Positions 1 to 7,975 of a stretch of DNA of 64,000 nucleotides are shown here, in pieces (the first letter of the stretch is position 1; each line of letters begins with the position of its first letter). This stretch comes from Streptomyces sp. ICC1 (GTDB taxonomy: Bacteria > Actinomycetota > Actinomycetes > Streptomycetales > Streptomycetaceae), in the NCBI RefSeq assembly GCF_003287935.1, contig NZ_CP030287.1:4926267-4990266 (forward strand), written 5' to 3'. Below the pieces are notes generated by a model that made no database searches, was not told the origin of the DNA, and worked only from the letters and a program-made list of their open reading frames with translations. The position numbers were made by a program, and so were the translations under genes.

Positions 1-1
1 C

Positions 2-580
2 ACCCACACCGGCCGGGCCGTCCCGCTGCGCCGCAGCAACGTCGACACCGACCAGATCATCCCGGCCCACTGGCTGAAGAAGATCACCCGCGACGGCTTC
101 GAGGACGGGCTCTTCGAGGCCTGGCGCAAGGACCCGGAGTTCATCACGAACCGCCCGGAGCGCGCCGGCGCGACCGTCCTGGTCGCCGGCCCCGACTTCG
201 GCACCGGCTCCTCCCGCGAGCACGCCGTCTGGGCCCTGCAGAACTTCGGCTTCAAGACGGTCATCTCCTCCCGCTTCGCCGACATCTTCCGCGGCAACTC
301 GCTGAAGAACGGTCTGCTGACCGTCGTCCTGCCGCAGGAGACCGTCGACCGGCTGTGGAAGCTGACCGAGGCGGACCCCACCGCCGAGATCACGGTCGAC
401 CTCGTCGACCGCCAGGTCCGAGCCGAAGGCGTCGTGGCGGAGTTCGAACTCGACGACAACGCCCGCTGGCGGCTGCTGGAGGGGCTGGACGACATCTCGC
501 TCACCCTTCAGAACGAAGGGGACATCGCCACCTACGAAAGCGGCCGGCCCACCCACAAGCCGCGCACGATTCAGGCGTGA
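2..580 (+). CDS. leuD: 3-isopropylmalate dehydratase small subunit, 5' truncated by window edge
   Basis: This is the swivel-domain subunit that pairs with LeuC to isomerise 2- and 3-isopropylmalate in leucine synthesis. The reading frame is open from base 2 and shows the family motifs [12 protein letters not shown] near its start and [17 protein letters not shown] about 60 residues in, followed by the usual SLKNGLL segment. About 192 residues are visible. Only the first few residues should be missing, because LeuD proteins are around 195-200 residues. leuC would lie just to the left, outside the window. A strong hairpin follows the stop, so this is the end of the leuCD transcript. Confidence 0.96.
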   Translation, partial: THTGRAVPLRRSNVDTDQIIPAHWLKKITRDGFEDGLFEAWRKDPEFITNRPERAGATVLVAGPDFGTGSSREHAVWALQNFGFKTVISSRFADIFRGNSLKNGLLTVVLPQETVDRLWKLTEADPTAEITVDLVDRQVRAEGVVAEFELDDNARWRLLEGLDDISLTLQNEGDIATYESGRPTHKPRTIQA

Positions 581-630
581 TTCCGGCCTGATCAGGGCTT
601 ATTCGCCCCAGGGCGATCACATCGACAACA

Positions 631-662
631 CTGTGCCCCCTGCCTTCCGGCAGGGGGCACAG
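631..662 (+). terminator. Strong hairpin terminator after leuD
   Basis: A perfect 14-bp inverted repeat (CTGTGCCCCCTGCC and its complement) encloses a TTCC loop, 50 bases after the leuD stop. There is no U tract, which is normal for Streptomyces terminators. Confidence 0.8.
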
Positions 663-717
663 CTGTGTGTTGAGGCCCCGTGAGGCGACAACTCGCCCCA
701 GATGGCACAATCTGTGC

Positions 718-945
718 ATGGAACGCGACAGTCAACTTGAGCTCTACGAACTCGTCGCGGACCGATTGAAAGAAGCACACACAAGGGTGCGCGAACTGCA
801 AGTCCCGGAGGGCGTAAGGATGGCGCTGTCCCGGAAGCTGTTGGTCGTCACGGCTGCGGCGAAGCATGATCTCGCCGATGCGGCAAGGCGCCTGGACAGG
901 TTGATGAAGGACCTCGACGAGGGTCGATTCCCTGAAGGCGACTGA
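718..945 (+). CDS. Small conserved hypothetical protein, 75 aa
   Basis: I do not recognise a named family. The protein is short, charged and predicted helical, with a heptad-like pattern (LVADRLKEAHTRVRELQ, then KHDLADAARRLDRLMKDLDE), so a small coiled-coil or helical-bundle protein is likely. The frame is open further upstream to base 667, but the ATG at 718 begins the better-behaved helix and avoids arginine-rich sequence that overlaps the preceding hairpin. It lies between leuD and hupS in the same direction. No signal peptide or membrane segment is seen. Codon use is less GC-rich than in the neighbouring enzymes, as is common for small regulatory or structural genes. Its function is unknown. 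Confidence 0.7.
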   Translation: MERDSQLELYELVADRLKEAHTRVRELQVPEGVRMALSRKLLVVTAAAKHDLADAARRLDRLMKDLDEGRFPEGD

Positions 946-1090
946 TGCGAAGGAACTCCGTAACGGCCTACAGCGTTGCGGCACTAGGGTGATAAGCCCG
1001 TTTCGTGTTTGATTTGCGGTATATATCCGCCTAACGTGCGAAATAAGCTTGAACACATTCGTTCTGGCGAAGTCTCCGAAGGGGAAGACG

Positions 1091-1774
1091 TTGAACAAGG
1101 CGCAGCTCGTAGAAGCGATTGCCGACAAGCTGGGCGGCCGTCAGCAGGCCGCGGACGCTGTCGACGCGGTACTGGACGCCATCGTCCGCGCGACCGTCGC
1201 GGGCGACCGGGTCTCGGTCACGGGCTTCGGCTCGTTCGAGAAGGTCGACCGCCCGGCCCGCTACGCACGCAACCCGCAGACGGGTGAGCGCGTCCGGGTC
1301 AAGAAGACCTCGGTTCCCCGCTTCCGTGCGGGCCAGGGGTTCAAGGACCTGGTCGCCGGCACCAAGAAGCTGCCCAAGGGCGGCGAGGTGTCGGTGAAGA
1401 AGGCGCCGAAGGGCAGCCTCACGGGCGGATCCTCCGCCGCCTCCGCCACGGTGAAGAAGGCCGTGGCGAAGAAGGCCACCACCGCCAAGAAGGCGGCCGC
1501 GAAGACCACGGTCGCGAAGAAGGCAACGGCCAAGAAGACCGTCACCGTCAAGAAGACGGCGGTCAAGGCCACCACGAAGAAGGCCACGGCCACGGCGAAG
1601 AAGGCCGCGCCGGTCGCCAAGAAGGCCGCCCCGGCGGCCAAGAAGACCACCGCCACCGCGAAGAAGACCGCGCCGGCGGCCAAGAAGGCCACCGCGGCGA
1701 CGAAGGCGCCCGCCAAGAAGACGGCGACGCGCAAGGCCACCGCGAAGAAGACCACCGCCCGCAAGACCAAGTAG
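1091..1774 (+). CDS. hupS: HU-family nucleoid protein with lysine-rich tail (HupS type)
   Basis: This is a histone-like protein that bends and compacts DNA; the two-domain HupS type is associated with Streptomyces spore nucleoids. Residues 1-90 form the HU fold, with MNKAQLVEAI at the start and the DNA-arm motif RNPQTGERV at about 60-68. Residues 100-227 are a low-complexity tail of KKA, AKK and TAKK repeats resembling histone H1. I start it at the TTG at 1091, not the upstream ATG at 1049. Family members begin MNKAQLVEAI, and an AAGGGG ribosome site lies about 8 bases before this TTG. It is transcribed alone and followed by a hairpin. Confidence 0.95.
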   Translation: MNKAQLVEAIADKLGGRQQAADAVDAVLDAIVRATVAGDRVSVTGFGSFEKVDRPARYARNPQTGERVRVKKTSVPRFRAGQGFKDLVAGTKKLPKGGEVSVKKAPKGSLTGGSSAASATVKKAVAKKATTAKKAAAKTTVAKKATAKKTVTVKKTAVKATTKKATATAKKAAPVAKKAAPAAKKTTATAKKTAPAAKKATAATKAPAKKTATRKATAKKTTARKTK

Positions 1775-1793
1775 GGCACGGGTCACACGCGCC

Positions 1794-1826
1794 GGGCCGG
1801 CTTCCCCATCGGGGGGAAGCCGGCCC
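1794..1826. terminator. Bidirectional hairpin between hupS and fbiD
   Basis: Perfect 14-bp arms (GGGCCGGCTTCCCC and complement) enclose a 5-base loop. It sits between two convergent genes and can end transcription from both sides. Confidence 0.75.
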
Positions 1827-1874
1827 GCGGTGCGTTCGCGCAGGTCGCGGACGCAAAGGCCGCGGCGGGGGAGT

Positions 1875-2678
1875 TCAGAACGTCTGCAGCGTGACCAGCG
1901 TGATCCGCAGGCCGGCGCCCTCGCCGTCCGTCTCGATCCGGACCCGCTGCCCGGGGCGCAGCAGCCGCAGGCCGCCCGCGTCGAAGGCCGGGGCCTCGAA
2001 GGGCACCGGGGTGCCGTCGTCCAGCAGCACACTGCCGCTGCGGGTCTGGGAGTCGTACGTGTACGCGGTCGCCTGCATACGGGCACTGTATCGGGCCGTA
2101 TGGCGCCCCACACCGAGGGTGAGGGCCGTCCGCAGATCCGCCGCCGTGTCCACGTCCCGGCGCAGGCTGTCGACTCCTTCCAAGGCCATTTCCACCGCCC
2201 CCGAGGCCGAATGCCGGGCTCGCGACGGGCCGCCGAACGAGGGTGCCAATTCCACGTCCGGAGCAGCGGAAAGCAAGGTCGTCCCGATTCCCGCCGCATC
2301 CGCCAGAAATGCCCGGGGAAATGCCGATGCGGTTTCGAGCACGCGTAGCAATTCGAGCGGCCGCAGCGCCGGCAGATCGGCGTTCATCGCCGCCACCGCC
2401 GCCCCGGGCCTGCCCGTGCGTATCTCCCGCGCCCCGTGGGCCAGCGCCGCGTTGAGCCCCGCGGCCGGGGAATCCGGGACGATCCGCGCCCCCAGTCGCG
2501 CCAGTTCCGCCCCGGCCGCGGAGTCGTCCGTGACGACCACCACATCGGCGACGGCCGCGCAGGCCAGCGCCCCTGCGACGGTGTCCAGCGCGAAGGCCAG
2601 GGCCAGGCCCGGCCGGGACGCGCCGACGGCTTCCGCGAGACGGCTCTTGGCCACCGCCAAGGGCTTCAGCGGGACCAC
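1875..2678 (-). CDS. fbiD: Phosphoenolpyruvate/2-phospholactate guanylyltransferase with C-terminal add-on domain
   Basis: FbiD (CofC) makes the guanylylated phospho-acid used in coenzyme F420 synthesis. The N-terminal 200 residues have the nucleotidyltransferase fold signatures VPLKPLAVAKSRL, VVVVTDD, AAMNADLPAL and PSFGGPSRARH. The last 67 residues, from MQATAYTYD at 2078, are unlike FbiD and look like a small beta-rich (OB-like) domain containing LLDDGTPVPF and LRPGQRVRIE. They continue in frame with no stop and no clear internal ribosome site, so a fusion is likely. The start is uncertain. Relatives usually begin a few residues earlier (W-x-L-VVPLK), but no ATG, GTG or TTG lies there, although a GGAGGGAAGGGG site does. 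The gene is divergent from plsC. Confidence 0.88.
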   Translation of the reverse strand: MVPLKPLAVAKSRLAEAVGASRPGLALAFALDTVAGALACAAVADVVVVTDDSAAGAELARLGARIVPDSPAAGLNAALAHGAREIRTGRPGAAVAAMNADLPALRPLELLRVLETASAFPRAFLADAAGIGTTLLSAAPDVELAPSFGGPSRARHSASGAVEMALEGVDSLRRDVDTAADLRTALTLGVGRHTARYSARMQATAYTYDSQTRSGSVLLDDGTPVPFEAPAFDAGGLRLLRPGQRVRIETDGEGAGLRITLVTLQTF

Positions 2679-2743
2679 CAGGCTCCAGACGGCGTTCGTG
2701 ACGGACCCCTTCCCTCCGGTTGTGCCCGCGCGGCCGCGCGGAC

Positions 2744-2769
2744 CATGACCAGGTCATGACCTGGTCATG
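2744..2769. promoter_or_regulatory. Perfect 26-bp palindrome in the fbiD/plsC divergent region
   Basis: The left half is CATGACCAGGTCA and the right half is its exact reverse complement with no spacer. It reads as overlapping TGACC/GGTCA half-sites. It lies 66 bases upstream of the fbiD start and about 150 bases upstream of plsC, a position fitting an operator for one or both genes. I cannot name the regulator. Confidence 0.6.
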
Positions 2770-2922
2770 CGTCGGCCCATTGTCACCTCATGCCGGGCGA
2801 CCCGGGGCCTGACCCGGGTGGACGGGGCGTACGGTGTTCTCGACAGAGACCGGACCCGGGGCGACACTTGTCCGGCCCCGAGGCGCCCACGCCGCGCACC
2901 GGTCCTAGAGGAAGGTGTCCGA

Positions 2923-3675
2923 GTGTCCCGCCGCAGAATCGGCTTCTGGTACCGCCTTGCGGCGGCCATCGCGAAACCGCCGCTGGTAGTGCTGTTCAAG
3001 CGGGACTGGCGGGGAATGGAACATATTCCGGCCGACGGCGGATTCATCACCGCCGTCAATCACAACTCGTATCTGGACCCGCTGTCGTACGCGCACTTCC
3101 AGTACAACACCGGCCGGGTGCCCCGATTGCTCGGCAAGGCGGCCCTCTTCGACGTCCCCATTGTCGGCGCGATCCTGCGCGGCTCCGGACAGATCCCCGT
3201 CTACCGGGAGTCCACGAACGCCCTGGACGCATTCCGGGCCGCCGTGGACGCGATCGAGAGCGGCGAATGCGTCGCTTTCTACCCGGAAGGCACCCTGACC
3301 CGGGATCCCGACATGTGGCCGATGGCCGGCAAGACCGGCGCCGCCCGCGTGGCACTCATGACCAGGGCCCCCGTCATTCCGGTGGCCCAGTGGGGCGCGA
3401 ACCTCGCGATGCCGCCCTACGCCAAGGAGAACAAGCTCAGCCTGTTCCCGCGCAAGACCCTCCAGGTGCTCGCCGGACCGCCGGTGGACCTCTCCGAGTA
3501 CTACGACCGGGAACCCACTCCGGAGATCCTCAAGGAGGTCACCGAAGTCATCATGGCGGCCGTCACCGGGCTGCTGGAGGAGCTGCGGGGGGAGCAGGCG
3601 CCCACGCAGCCGTACGACCATCGCAAGGCCAGGGCGGAACAGCGGCGCAAGGCCGCGGGGGAGGGCAACAAGTGA
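2923..3675 (+). CDS. plsC: 1-acyl-sn-glycerol-3-phosphate acyltransferase (PlsC family)
   Basis: It transfers an acyl group to lysophosphatidic acid, the second acylation in phospholipid synthesis, at the inner membrane face. The catalytic HX4D box is NHNSYLD at residues 46-52, and the substrate-binding box is FYPEGTLTR at about 119-127. A hydrophobic N-terminal stretch (residues 10-25) fits membrane association. The frame is open further upstream, but the GTG at 2923 is chosen because GAGGAAGG precedes it by about 8 bases and homologues begin near SRRRIGFWYR. The stop overlaps the gpsA start by 4 bases (GTGA), so the two are translationally coupled. The tail from about residue 225 is charged and probably flexible. 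Confidence 0.93.
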   Translation: MSRRRIGFWYRLAAAIAKPPLVVLFKRDWRGMEHIPADGGFITAVNHNSYLDPLSYAHFQYNTGRVPRLLGKAALFDVPIVGAILRGSGQIPVYRESTNALDAFRAAVDAIESGECVAFYPEGTLTRDPDMWPMAGKTGAARVALMTRAPVIPVAQWGANLAMPPYAKENKLSLFPRKTLQVLAGPPVDLSEYYDREPTPEILKEVTEVIMAAVTGLLEELRGEQAPTQPYDHRKARAEQRRKAAGEGNK

Positions 3676-4682
3676 CACGTCCCGTGAAGGCAGCCGTATT
3701 CGGAACCGGCTCCTGGGGCACGGCTTTCGCCATGGTCCTCGCCGACGCCGGGTGCGAGGTGGTCCTGTGGGGCCGCCGCCAAGAGCTCGTCGACGCCGTC
3801 AACGACAGCCGGACCAACCCGGACTATCTCCCCGGCATCGAACTCCCCGCGAACATCCGCGCCACCACCGACCCGGCCGAGGCCGCGGCCGGCGCCGACT
3901 TCACTGTCCTCGCGGTCCCCTCGCAGACCCTGCGCGGCAACCTCGCCGACTGGGCCCCGCTGCTGGCCCGCGAGACCGTGCTCGTCTCCCTGATGAAGGG
4001 CGTCGAACTCGGCACCGCCAAGCGGATGAGCGAGGTCATCGAAGAGGTGGCCAAGGTCCCCGCCGGGCGCGTCGCCGTCGTCACCGGCCCCAACCTGGCC
4101 CGCGAGATCGCCGCCCGGCAGCCCGCCGCCTCCGTCGTCGCCTGCGTCGACGAAGCCGTGGCGCAGCGCCTCCAGGCCGCCTGCCACACCCCGTACTTCC
4201 GCCCGTACACGAGCACCGACGTCGTCGGCTGCGAGCTCGGCGGCGCCGTCAAGAACGTCATCGGCCTCGCCGTCGGCATCGCGGACGGGATGGGCCTCGG
4301 CGACAACACCAAGGGCTCGCTCATCACCCGCGGTCTCGCCGAAGCCACCCGCCTGGGCCTGGCGATGGGCGCCGACCCGCTCACCTTCTCCGGCCTCGCG
4401 GGCCTCGGCGACCTCGTCGCCACCTGCTCCTCGCCGCTCTCCCGGAACCACACCTTCGGCACCAACCTCGGCCGCGGGATGACCCTGGAAGAGACCATCG
4501 CGGTCACCAAGCAGACCGCCGAGGGCGTCAAGTCCTGCCAGTCCGTGGCCGATCTGGCCCGCCGCCACGGGGTCGACATGCCGATCACCGACACCGTCGT
4601 CGACATCGTCCACCACGGCAAGCCCACCCTGGTCGCGCTCAAGGAGCTCATGGGGCGCAGCGCCAAACCGGAACGGCGCTGA
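3672..4682 (+). CDS. gpsA: NAD(P)-dependent sn-glycerol-3-phosphate dehydrogenase
   Basis: It reduces dihydroxyacetone phosphate to sn-glycerol-3-phosphate, the backbone for phospholipids and the substrate upstream of the acyltransferase encoded just before it. The 336-residue product has the N-terminal Rossmann motif GTGSWGTAFA at residues 11-20, then GPNLAREIA, and the catalytic-lysine region GGAVKNVIGLAVG near residue 193, followed by GLGDNTKGSLITRGLAE. Length is normal for the family. The GTG start overlaps the plsC stop, and ddlA follows after 39 bases, so plsC-gpsA-ddlA is probably one transcript linking membrane and wall precursor supply. Confidence 0.97.
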   Translation: MTRPVKAAVFGTGSWGTAFAMVLADAGCEVVLWGRRQELVDAVNDSRTNPDYLPGIELPANIRATTDPAEAAAGADFTVLAVPSQTLRGNLADWAPLLARETVLVSLMKGVELGTAKRMSEVIEEVAKVPAGRVAVVTGPNLAREIAARQPAASVVACVDEAVAQRLQAACHTPYFRPYTSTDVVGCELGGAVKNVIGLAVGIADGMGLGDNTKGSLITRGLAEATRLGLAMGADPLTFSGLAGLGDLVATCSSPLSRNHTFGTNLGRGMTLEETIAVTKQTAEGVKSCQSVADLARRHGVDMPITDTVVDIVHHGKPTLVALKELMGRSAKPERR

Positions 4683-4721
4683 CTGCTTTCCGGACGCGTG
4701 AGCGGGTACTCTCGTGGCGAT

Positions 4722-5879
4722 ATGAGCAGCGAGAACCTCCCCCAGACCCCTGAGCAGCAGGGCCGCAAGCCCCGCGTGGCCGTCGTGTTCGGCGGCCGCA
4801 GCTCGGAACACGCCATCTCGGTCGTCACCGCGGGCGCCGTCCTGCGCTCCATCGACCGCTCCAAGTACGAGGTGCTGCCCATCGGCATCACCACGGACGG
4901 CCGATGGGCGCTGACCGCCGACGAGCCCGCCCGGATGGCCATCTCCGGCGGCCGGCTCCCCAATGTGGGGCAGCTCGCCGAGTCCGAGGACGGCGCCGTG
5001 GTGCTCTCCGTCGACCCGGCCAGCCGCGAGGTCGTCTACACCGAGCCGGGCGCCGTCCCCAAGGCCCTGGGCGAGGTCGACGTCGTCTTCCCCGTCCTGC
5101 ACGGCCCGTACGGTGAGGACGGCACGCTCCAGGGCCTCCTGGAGCTCTCCGGCATCCCGTACGTCGGCTCGGGCGTCCTCGCCTCGGCCGTCGGCCAGGA
5201 CAAGGACTACATGAAGCGGGTCTTCACGTCCTTCGGGCTGCGCGTCGGCCCGTACGTGACCATCCGCCCCCGCGAGTGGGAGAACGACCGCGAGGGCGCC
5301 CTCGCCCGCATCGCGGACTTCGCCGGCGAGCACGGCTGGCCGCTGTTCATCAAGCCCGCGCGGGCCGGCTCCTCGATCGGCATCACCAAGGTCGACGACG
5401 CCTCCGGGCTGGACGCGGCGATCCGCGAGGCCCGCCGCCACGACCCGAAGATCATCGTGGAGGCACTGCTGCACGGCCGCGAGATCGAGTGCGGGGTCCT
5501 GGAGTTCGAGGACGGGCCGCGCGCGAGCGTGCCCGCCGAGATCCCGCCGGTCTCCAGCCACGACTTCTACGACTTCGAGGCGAAGTACATCGACGCCGCC
5601 TCCGGGATCGTGCCCGCCCCGCTCACCCCGGAGCAGACCGCCGAGGTCCAGAGGCTCGCGATCGAGGCCTTCGACGCCGCGTCCTGCGAGGGACTGGTGC
5701 GCGCCGACTTCTTCCTGACCGAGGACGGCACCTTCGTCATCAACGAGATCAACACGATGCCGGGCTTCACCCCCATCTCCATGTACCCGCGGATGTGGCA
5801 GGAGTCGGGCATCGAGTACCCGGAGCTGGTGGACCGCCTGATCCAGGCCGCCCTGCGCCGCTCCACCGGACTGCGCTAG
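4722..5879 (+). CDS. ddlA: D-alanine--D-alanine ligase
   Basis: This ATP-grasp enzyme joins two D-alanines for the peptidoglycan stem peptide in the cytosol. The 385-residue protein opens with VAVVFGGRSSEHAISV at about residues 17-32. It continues with FPVLHGPYGEDGTLQGLLE, the ATP-grasp segment PLFIKPARAGSSIGITKV, and the C-terminal metal-binding segment INEINTMPGFTPISMYPRMW. All the expected blocks are present. I start it at the ATG at 4722; an in-frame start eight codons earlier has no ribosome site. A long hairpin after the stop ends the plsC-gpsA-ddlA unit. Confidence 0.97.
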   Translation: MSSENLPQTPEQQGRKPRVAVVFGGRSSEHAISVVTAGAVLRSIDRSKYEVLPIGITTDGRWALTADEPARMAISGGRLPNVGQLAESEDGAVVLSVDPASREVVYTEPGAVPKALGEVDVVFPVLHGPYGEDGTLQGLLELSGIPYVGSGVLASAVGQDKDYMKRVFTSFGLRVGPYVTIRPREWENDREGALARIADFAGEHGWPLFIKPARAGSSIGITKVDDASGLDAAIREARRHDPKIIVEALLHGREIECGVLEFEDGPRASVPAEIPPVSSHDFYDFEAKYIDAASGIVPAPLTPEQTAEVQRLAIEAFDAASCEGLVRADFFLTEDGTFVINEINTMPGFTPISMYPRMWQESGIEYPELVDRLIQAALRRSTGLR

Positions 5880-5890
5880 GCCCCGCCGCA

Positions 5891-5947
5891 CACGAAGGAC
5901 CGCCCGCCGGCCGCCCGAGAGGGGTGGCCGGCGGGCGGTCCTTCGTG
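5891..5947. terminator. 22-bp-stem bidirectional terminator between ddlA and a DUF3515 gene
   Basis: Perfect 22-base arms (beginning CACGAAGGACCGCCCGCC) flank a 13-base loop. The position between convergent genes suits termination in both directions. Confidence 0.85.
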
Positions 5948-5994
5948 AGGTGCGGGCGCCGGGCGGCGCGCCGCCCGGCGGGCGGGCGCGCGGG

Positions 5995-6489
5995 TCAGTA
6001 CGAGGAGATGCCCTCCGGCACGGTCTTGGCGATCGCGGCGGACAGGCCCACCAGCATGCCCGCATCCGTGGCATGCTCCTTGTCGACCAGGACCTCCGTG
6101 TACGCCAGCCGCATCCCGGTGGTGAACCGGTAGCCGCCGTCGTCCAGCTTCTCCAGGAGCCAGCCGACACCGTTCACCTCGACGCCGTCCTGCTTCGGAT
6201 CCAGCATCTTCCCGGGCCTGGGGATACCGCACCGCAGTACGATCGCGGAGCCGCCCCACGCGGCGGTCAGATCGGACGCCGGAACCGCCGGAGTCCGGTC
6301 CTTGCCGGACACCGTCCCGGGGAGCTCCTTGTGCAACGCCGCACAGAAGCCCGCGACATCGGCGGGCGGGGCGGACGGAAGGCTCACGCGAGCCTCGGAG
6401 TCACCCGGCGAACAGCCCGCGAGGGCCGCCGGAGCGGCCAGCGCGGTCAGTGCGGCGAGCAGAGAGAAGGGCCGGCGGTGTCGTGACAT
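5995..6489 (-). CDS. DUF3515 lipoprotein
   Basis: This is an actinobacterial secreted lipoprotein of unknown role. The first 25 residues are a signal peptide with basic start (SRHRRPF), a hydrophobic core and the lipobox LAGC with Cys26. The mature part is about 138 residues and contains the DUF3515-type core FCAALHKELP, WGGSAIVLRCGIPRP and VNGVGW. It ends with a conserved YRFTTGMRLAYTEVLV stretch. I use the ATG at 6489; a GTG directly in front is also possible. It is followed downstream by the shared ddlA terminator and preceded by an Lrp-type gene in the same direction, so the two may be cotranscribed. Confidence 0.88.
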   Translation of the reverse strand: MSRHRRPFSLLAALTALAAPAALAGCSPGDSEARVSLPSAPPADVAGFCAALHKELPGTVSGKDRTPAVPASDLTAAWGGSAIVLRCGIPRPGKMLDPKQDGVEVNGVGWLLEKLDDGGYRFTTGMRLAYTEVLVDKEHATDAGMLVGLSAAIAKTVPEGISSY

Positions 6490-6512
6490 CACCGGCCAAG
6501 AGTAGACGGGGG

Positions 6513-6746
6513 CTACAGATGGACCACCGGGCAGGTCAAGGTGCGGGTGATCCCCTCCACCTGCTGGACCTTGGCCACGACCATGCGACCGAGGTCGTCC
6601 ACGGTGTCGGCCTGGGCGCGCACGATCACGTCGTACGGGCCCGTCACGTCCTCGGCCTGGATCACCCCCGCGATCTGCGCGATGGACTCGGCGACGAACG
6701 ACGCCTTGCCCACCTCGGTCTGGATGAGGATGTACGCCTGTACCAC
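6513..6746 (-). CDS. Stand-alone Lrp/AsnC ligand-binding (RAM) domain protein
   Basis: This 77-residue protein is only the effector-binding half of an Lrp/AsnC regulator and has no helix-turn-helix. The RAM fold is seen in VQAYILIQTEVGKA, IAGVIQAEDVTGPYDVIVRAQAD, and VEGITRTLTCPVV. Such single-domain proteins bind amino acids or modulate full-length Lrp proteins. The GTG at 6746 has a perfect GGAGG ribosome site 4 bases upstream. The frame stays open much further, but that sequence is arginine/proline-rich non-coding shadow. It is adjacent to the DUF3515 gene and divergent from thiL. Confidence 0.9.
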   Translation of the reverse strand: MVQAYILIQTEVGKASFVAESIAQIAGVIQAEDVTGPYDVIVRAQADTVDDLGRMVVAKVQQVEGITRTLTCPVVHL

Positions 6747-6991
6747 GGAACCTCCAGGGCGGCCACGAGGATCATTTCCCCTACCCTTCGGGTGGGCCCG
6801 GGGATGACGGGTGGGCCCAGGGAAGAAGGGACGCCACGGTACCGCGTCGCCGAGCGCCGCGGGGAGACCCGCGGGTCCGGCGGCGCGCAGAGCGGGGCGT
6901 ACGGAGAGCAGAAGTTGACGTATCTGTTGACGGTACCCAGAGCTGTGACGGCTCGCGACCGCAAGCGGACTGGGCAAGAAGGGGCACAGCG

Positions 6992-7975
6992 ATGAAGGGC
7001 ACTGTGGGCGAGCTGGGGGAGTTCGGGCTCATTCGAGAGCTCACCTCACGGCTCACCACCACCCCGGCGGTCCGGGTCGGACCGGGCGACGACGCCGCGG
7101 TGGTCTCGGCCCCCGACCGGCGGGTCGTGGCGAGCACCGACATCCTGCTGGAGGGCAGGCACTTCCGGCGCGACTGGTCCACGGCCTACGACGTCGGCCG
7201 CAAGGCCGCCGCGCAGAACCTCGCCGACATCGCCGCCATGGGCGCGGTGCCGACCGCGCTCCTGCTCGGCCTCGTCGTCCCGGCCGAGCTGCCGGTCACC
7301 TGGCCCACCGAGCTGATGGACGGCATCCGCGACGAATGCCAGGTCGCCGGCGCGGCCGTCGTCGGCGGCGACGTGGTCCGCGGCGACCTCATCACCGTCG
7401 CCATCACCGCGCTCGGCGACCTGCGCAACCACGAGCCCGTGCTGCGCTCCGGCGCCCAGCCCGGCGATGTCGTGGCCGTCACCGGCTGGCTCGGCTGGTC
7501 CGCGGCCGGCTTCGCGGTGCTCTCGCGCGGCTTCCGCTCGCCGCGGGCCTTCGTCGAGGCCCACCGGCGCCCCGAGCCGCCGTACCACGCGGGCCCCGCG
7601 GCCGCCGGACTCGGCGCCACCGCCATGACCGACGTCAGCGACGGCCTGATCGCCGACCTCGGGCACATCGCCGAGGCCAGCAAGGTACGGATCGACCTGC
7701 GCTCGGCGGCCGTCGACATCCCGACGCAGATGCACGACATCGGCCAGGCCGTCGGCGTGGACCCGCTCCAGTGGGTCCTGACCGGGGGAGAGGACCACGC
7801 CATCGTGGCCACCTTCCCGCCCGACGTGAAGCTCCCCGCCCGCTGGAAGGTCATCGGGGAGGTGCAGAACCGCTCCGCACTGCCCCAGGTGACCGTCGAC
7901 GGCGCCCCCTGGACCAGCACCGGCGGCTGGGACCACTTCGGCGGCGACCAGGCCCCCGAGGAGGTCCCGCGATGA
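6992..7975 (+). CDS. thiL: Thiamine-monophosphate kinase
   Basis: ThiL phosphorylates thiamine monophosphate to the active cofactor thiamine pyrophosphate. The 327-residue protein has the AIR-synthase-like fold: GEFGLIREL at the start, the Mg-binding GPGDDAAVV at residues 30-38, [27 protein letters not shown], and [18 protein letters not shown]. The ATG at 6992 follows an AAGGGG ribosome site. The stop overlaps the thiD start (ATGA), so the two thiamine genes are coupled. The gene is divergent from the Lrp-domain gene. Confidence 0.96.
   Translation: MKGTVGELGEFGLIRELTSRLTTTPAVRVGPGDDAAVVSAPDRRVVASTDILLEGRHFRRDWSTAYDVGRKAAAQNLADIAAMGAVPTALLLGLVVPAELPVTWPTELMDGIRDECQVAGAAVVGGDVVRGDLITVAITALGDLRNHEPVLRSGAQPGDVVAVTGWLGWSAAGFAVLSRGFRSPRAFVEAHRRPEPPYHAGPAAAGLGATAMTDVSDGLIADLGHIAEASKVRIDLRSAAVDIPTQMHDIGQAVGVDPLQWVLTGGEDHAIVATFPPDVKLPARWKVIGEVQNRSALPQVTVDGAPWTSTGGWDHFGGDQAPEEVPR

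Noticed and set aside
3501..6170. Very long minus-strand frame opposite gpsA and ddlA
   Set aside because: It is a codon-position shadow of the plus-strand genes: arginine/glycine-rich with no recognisable domain, and the real genes on the other strand have full family motifs.
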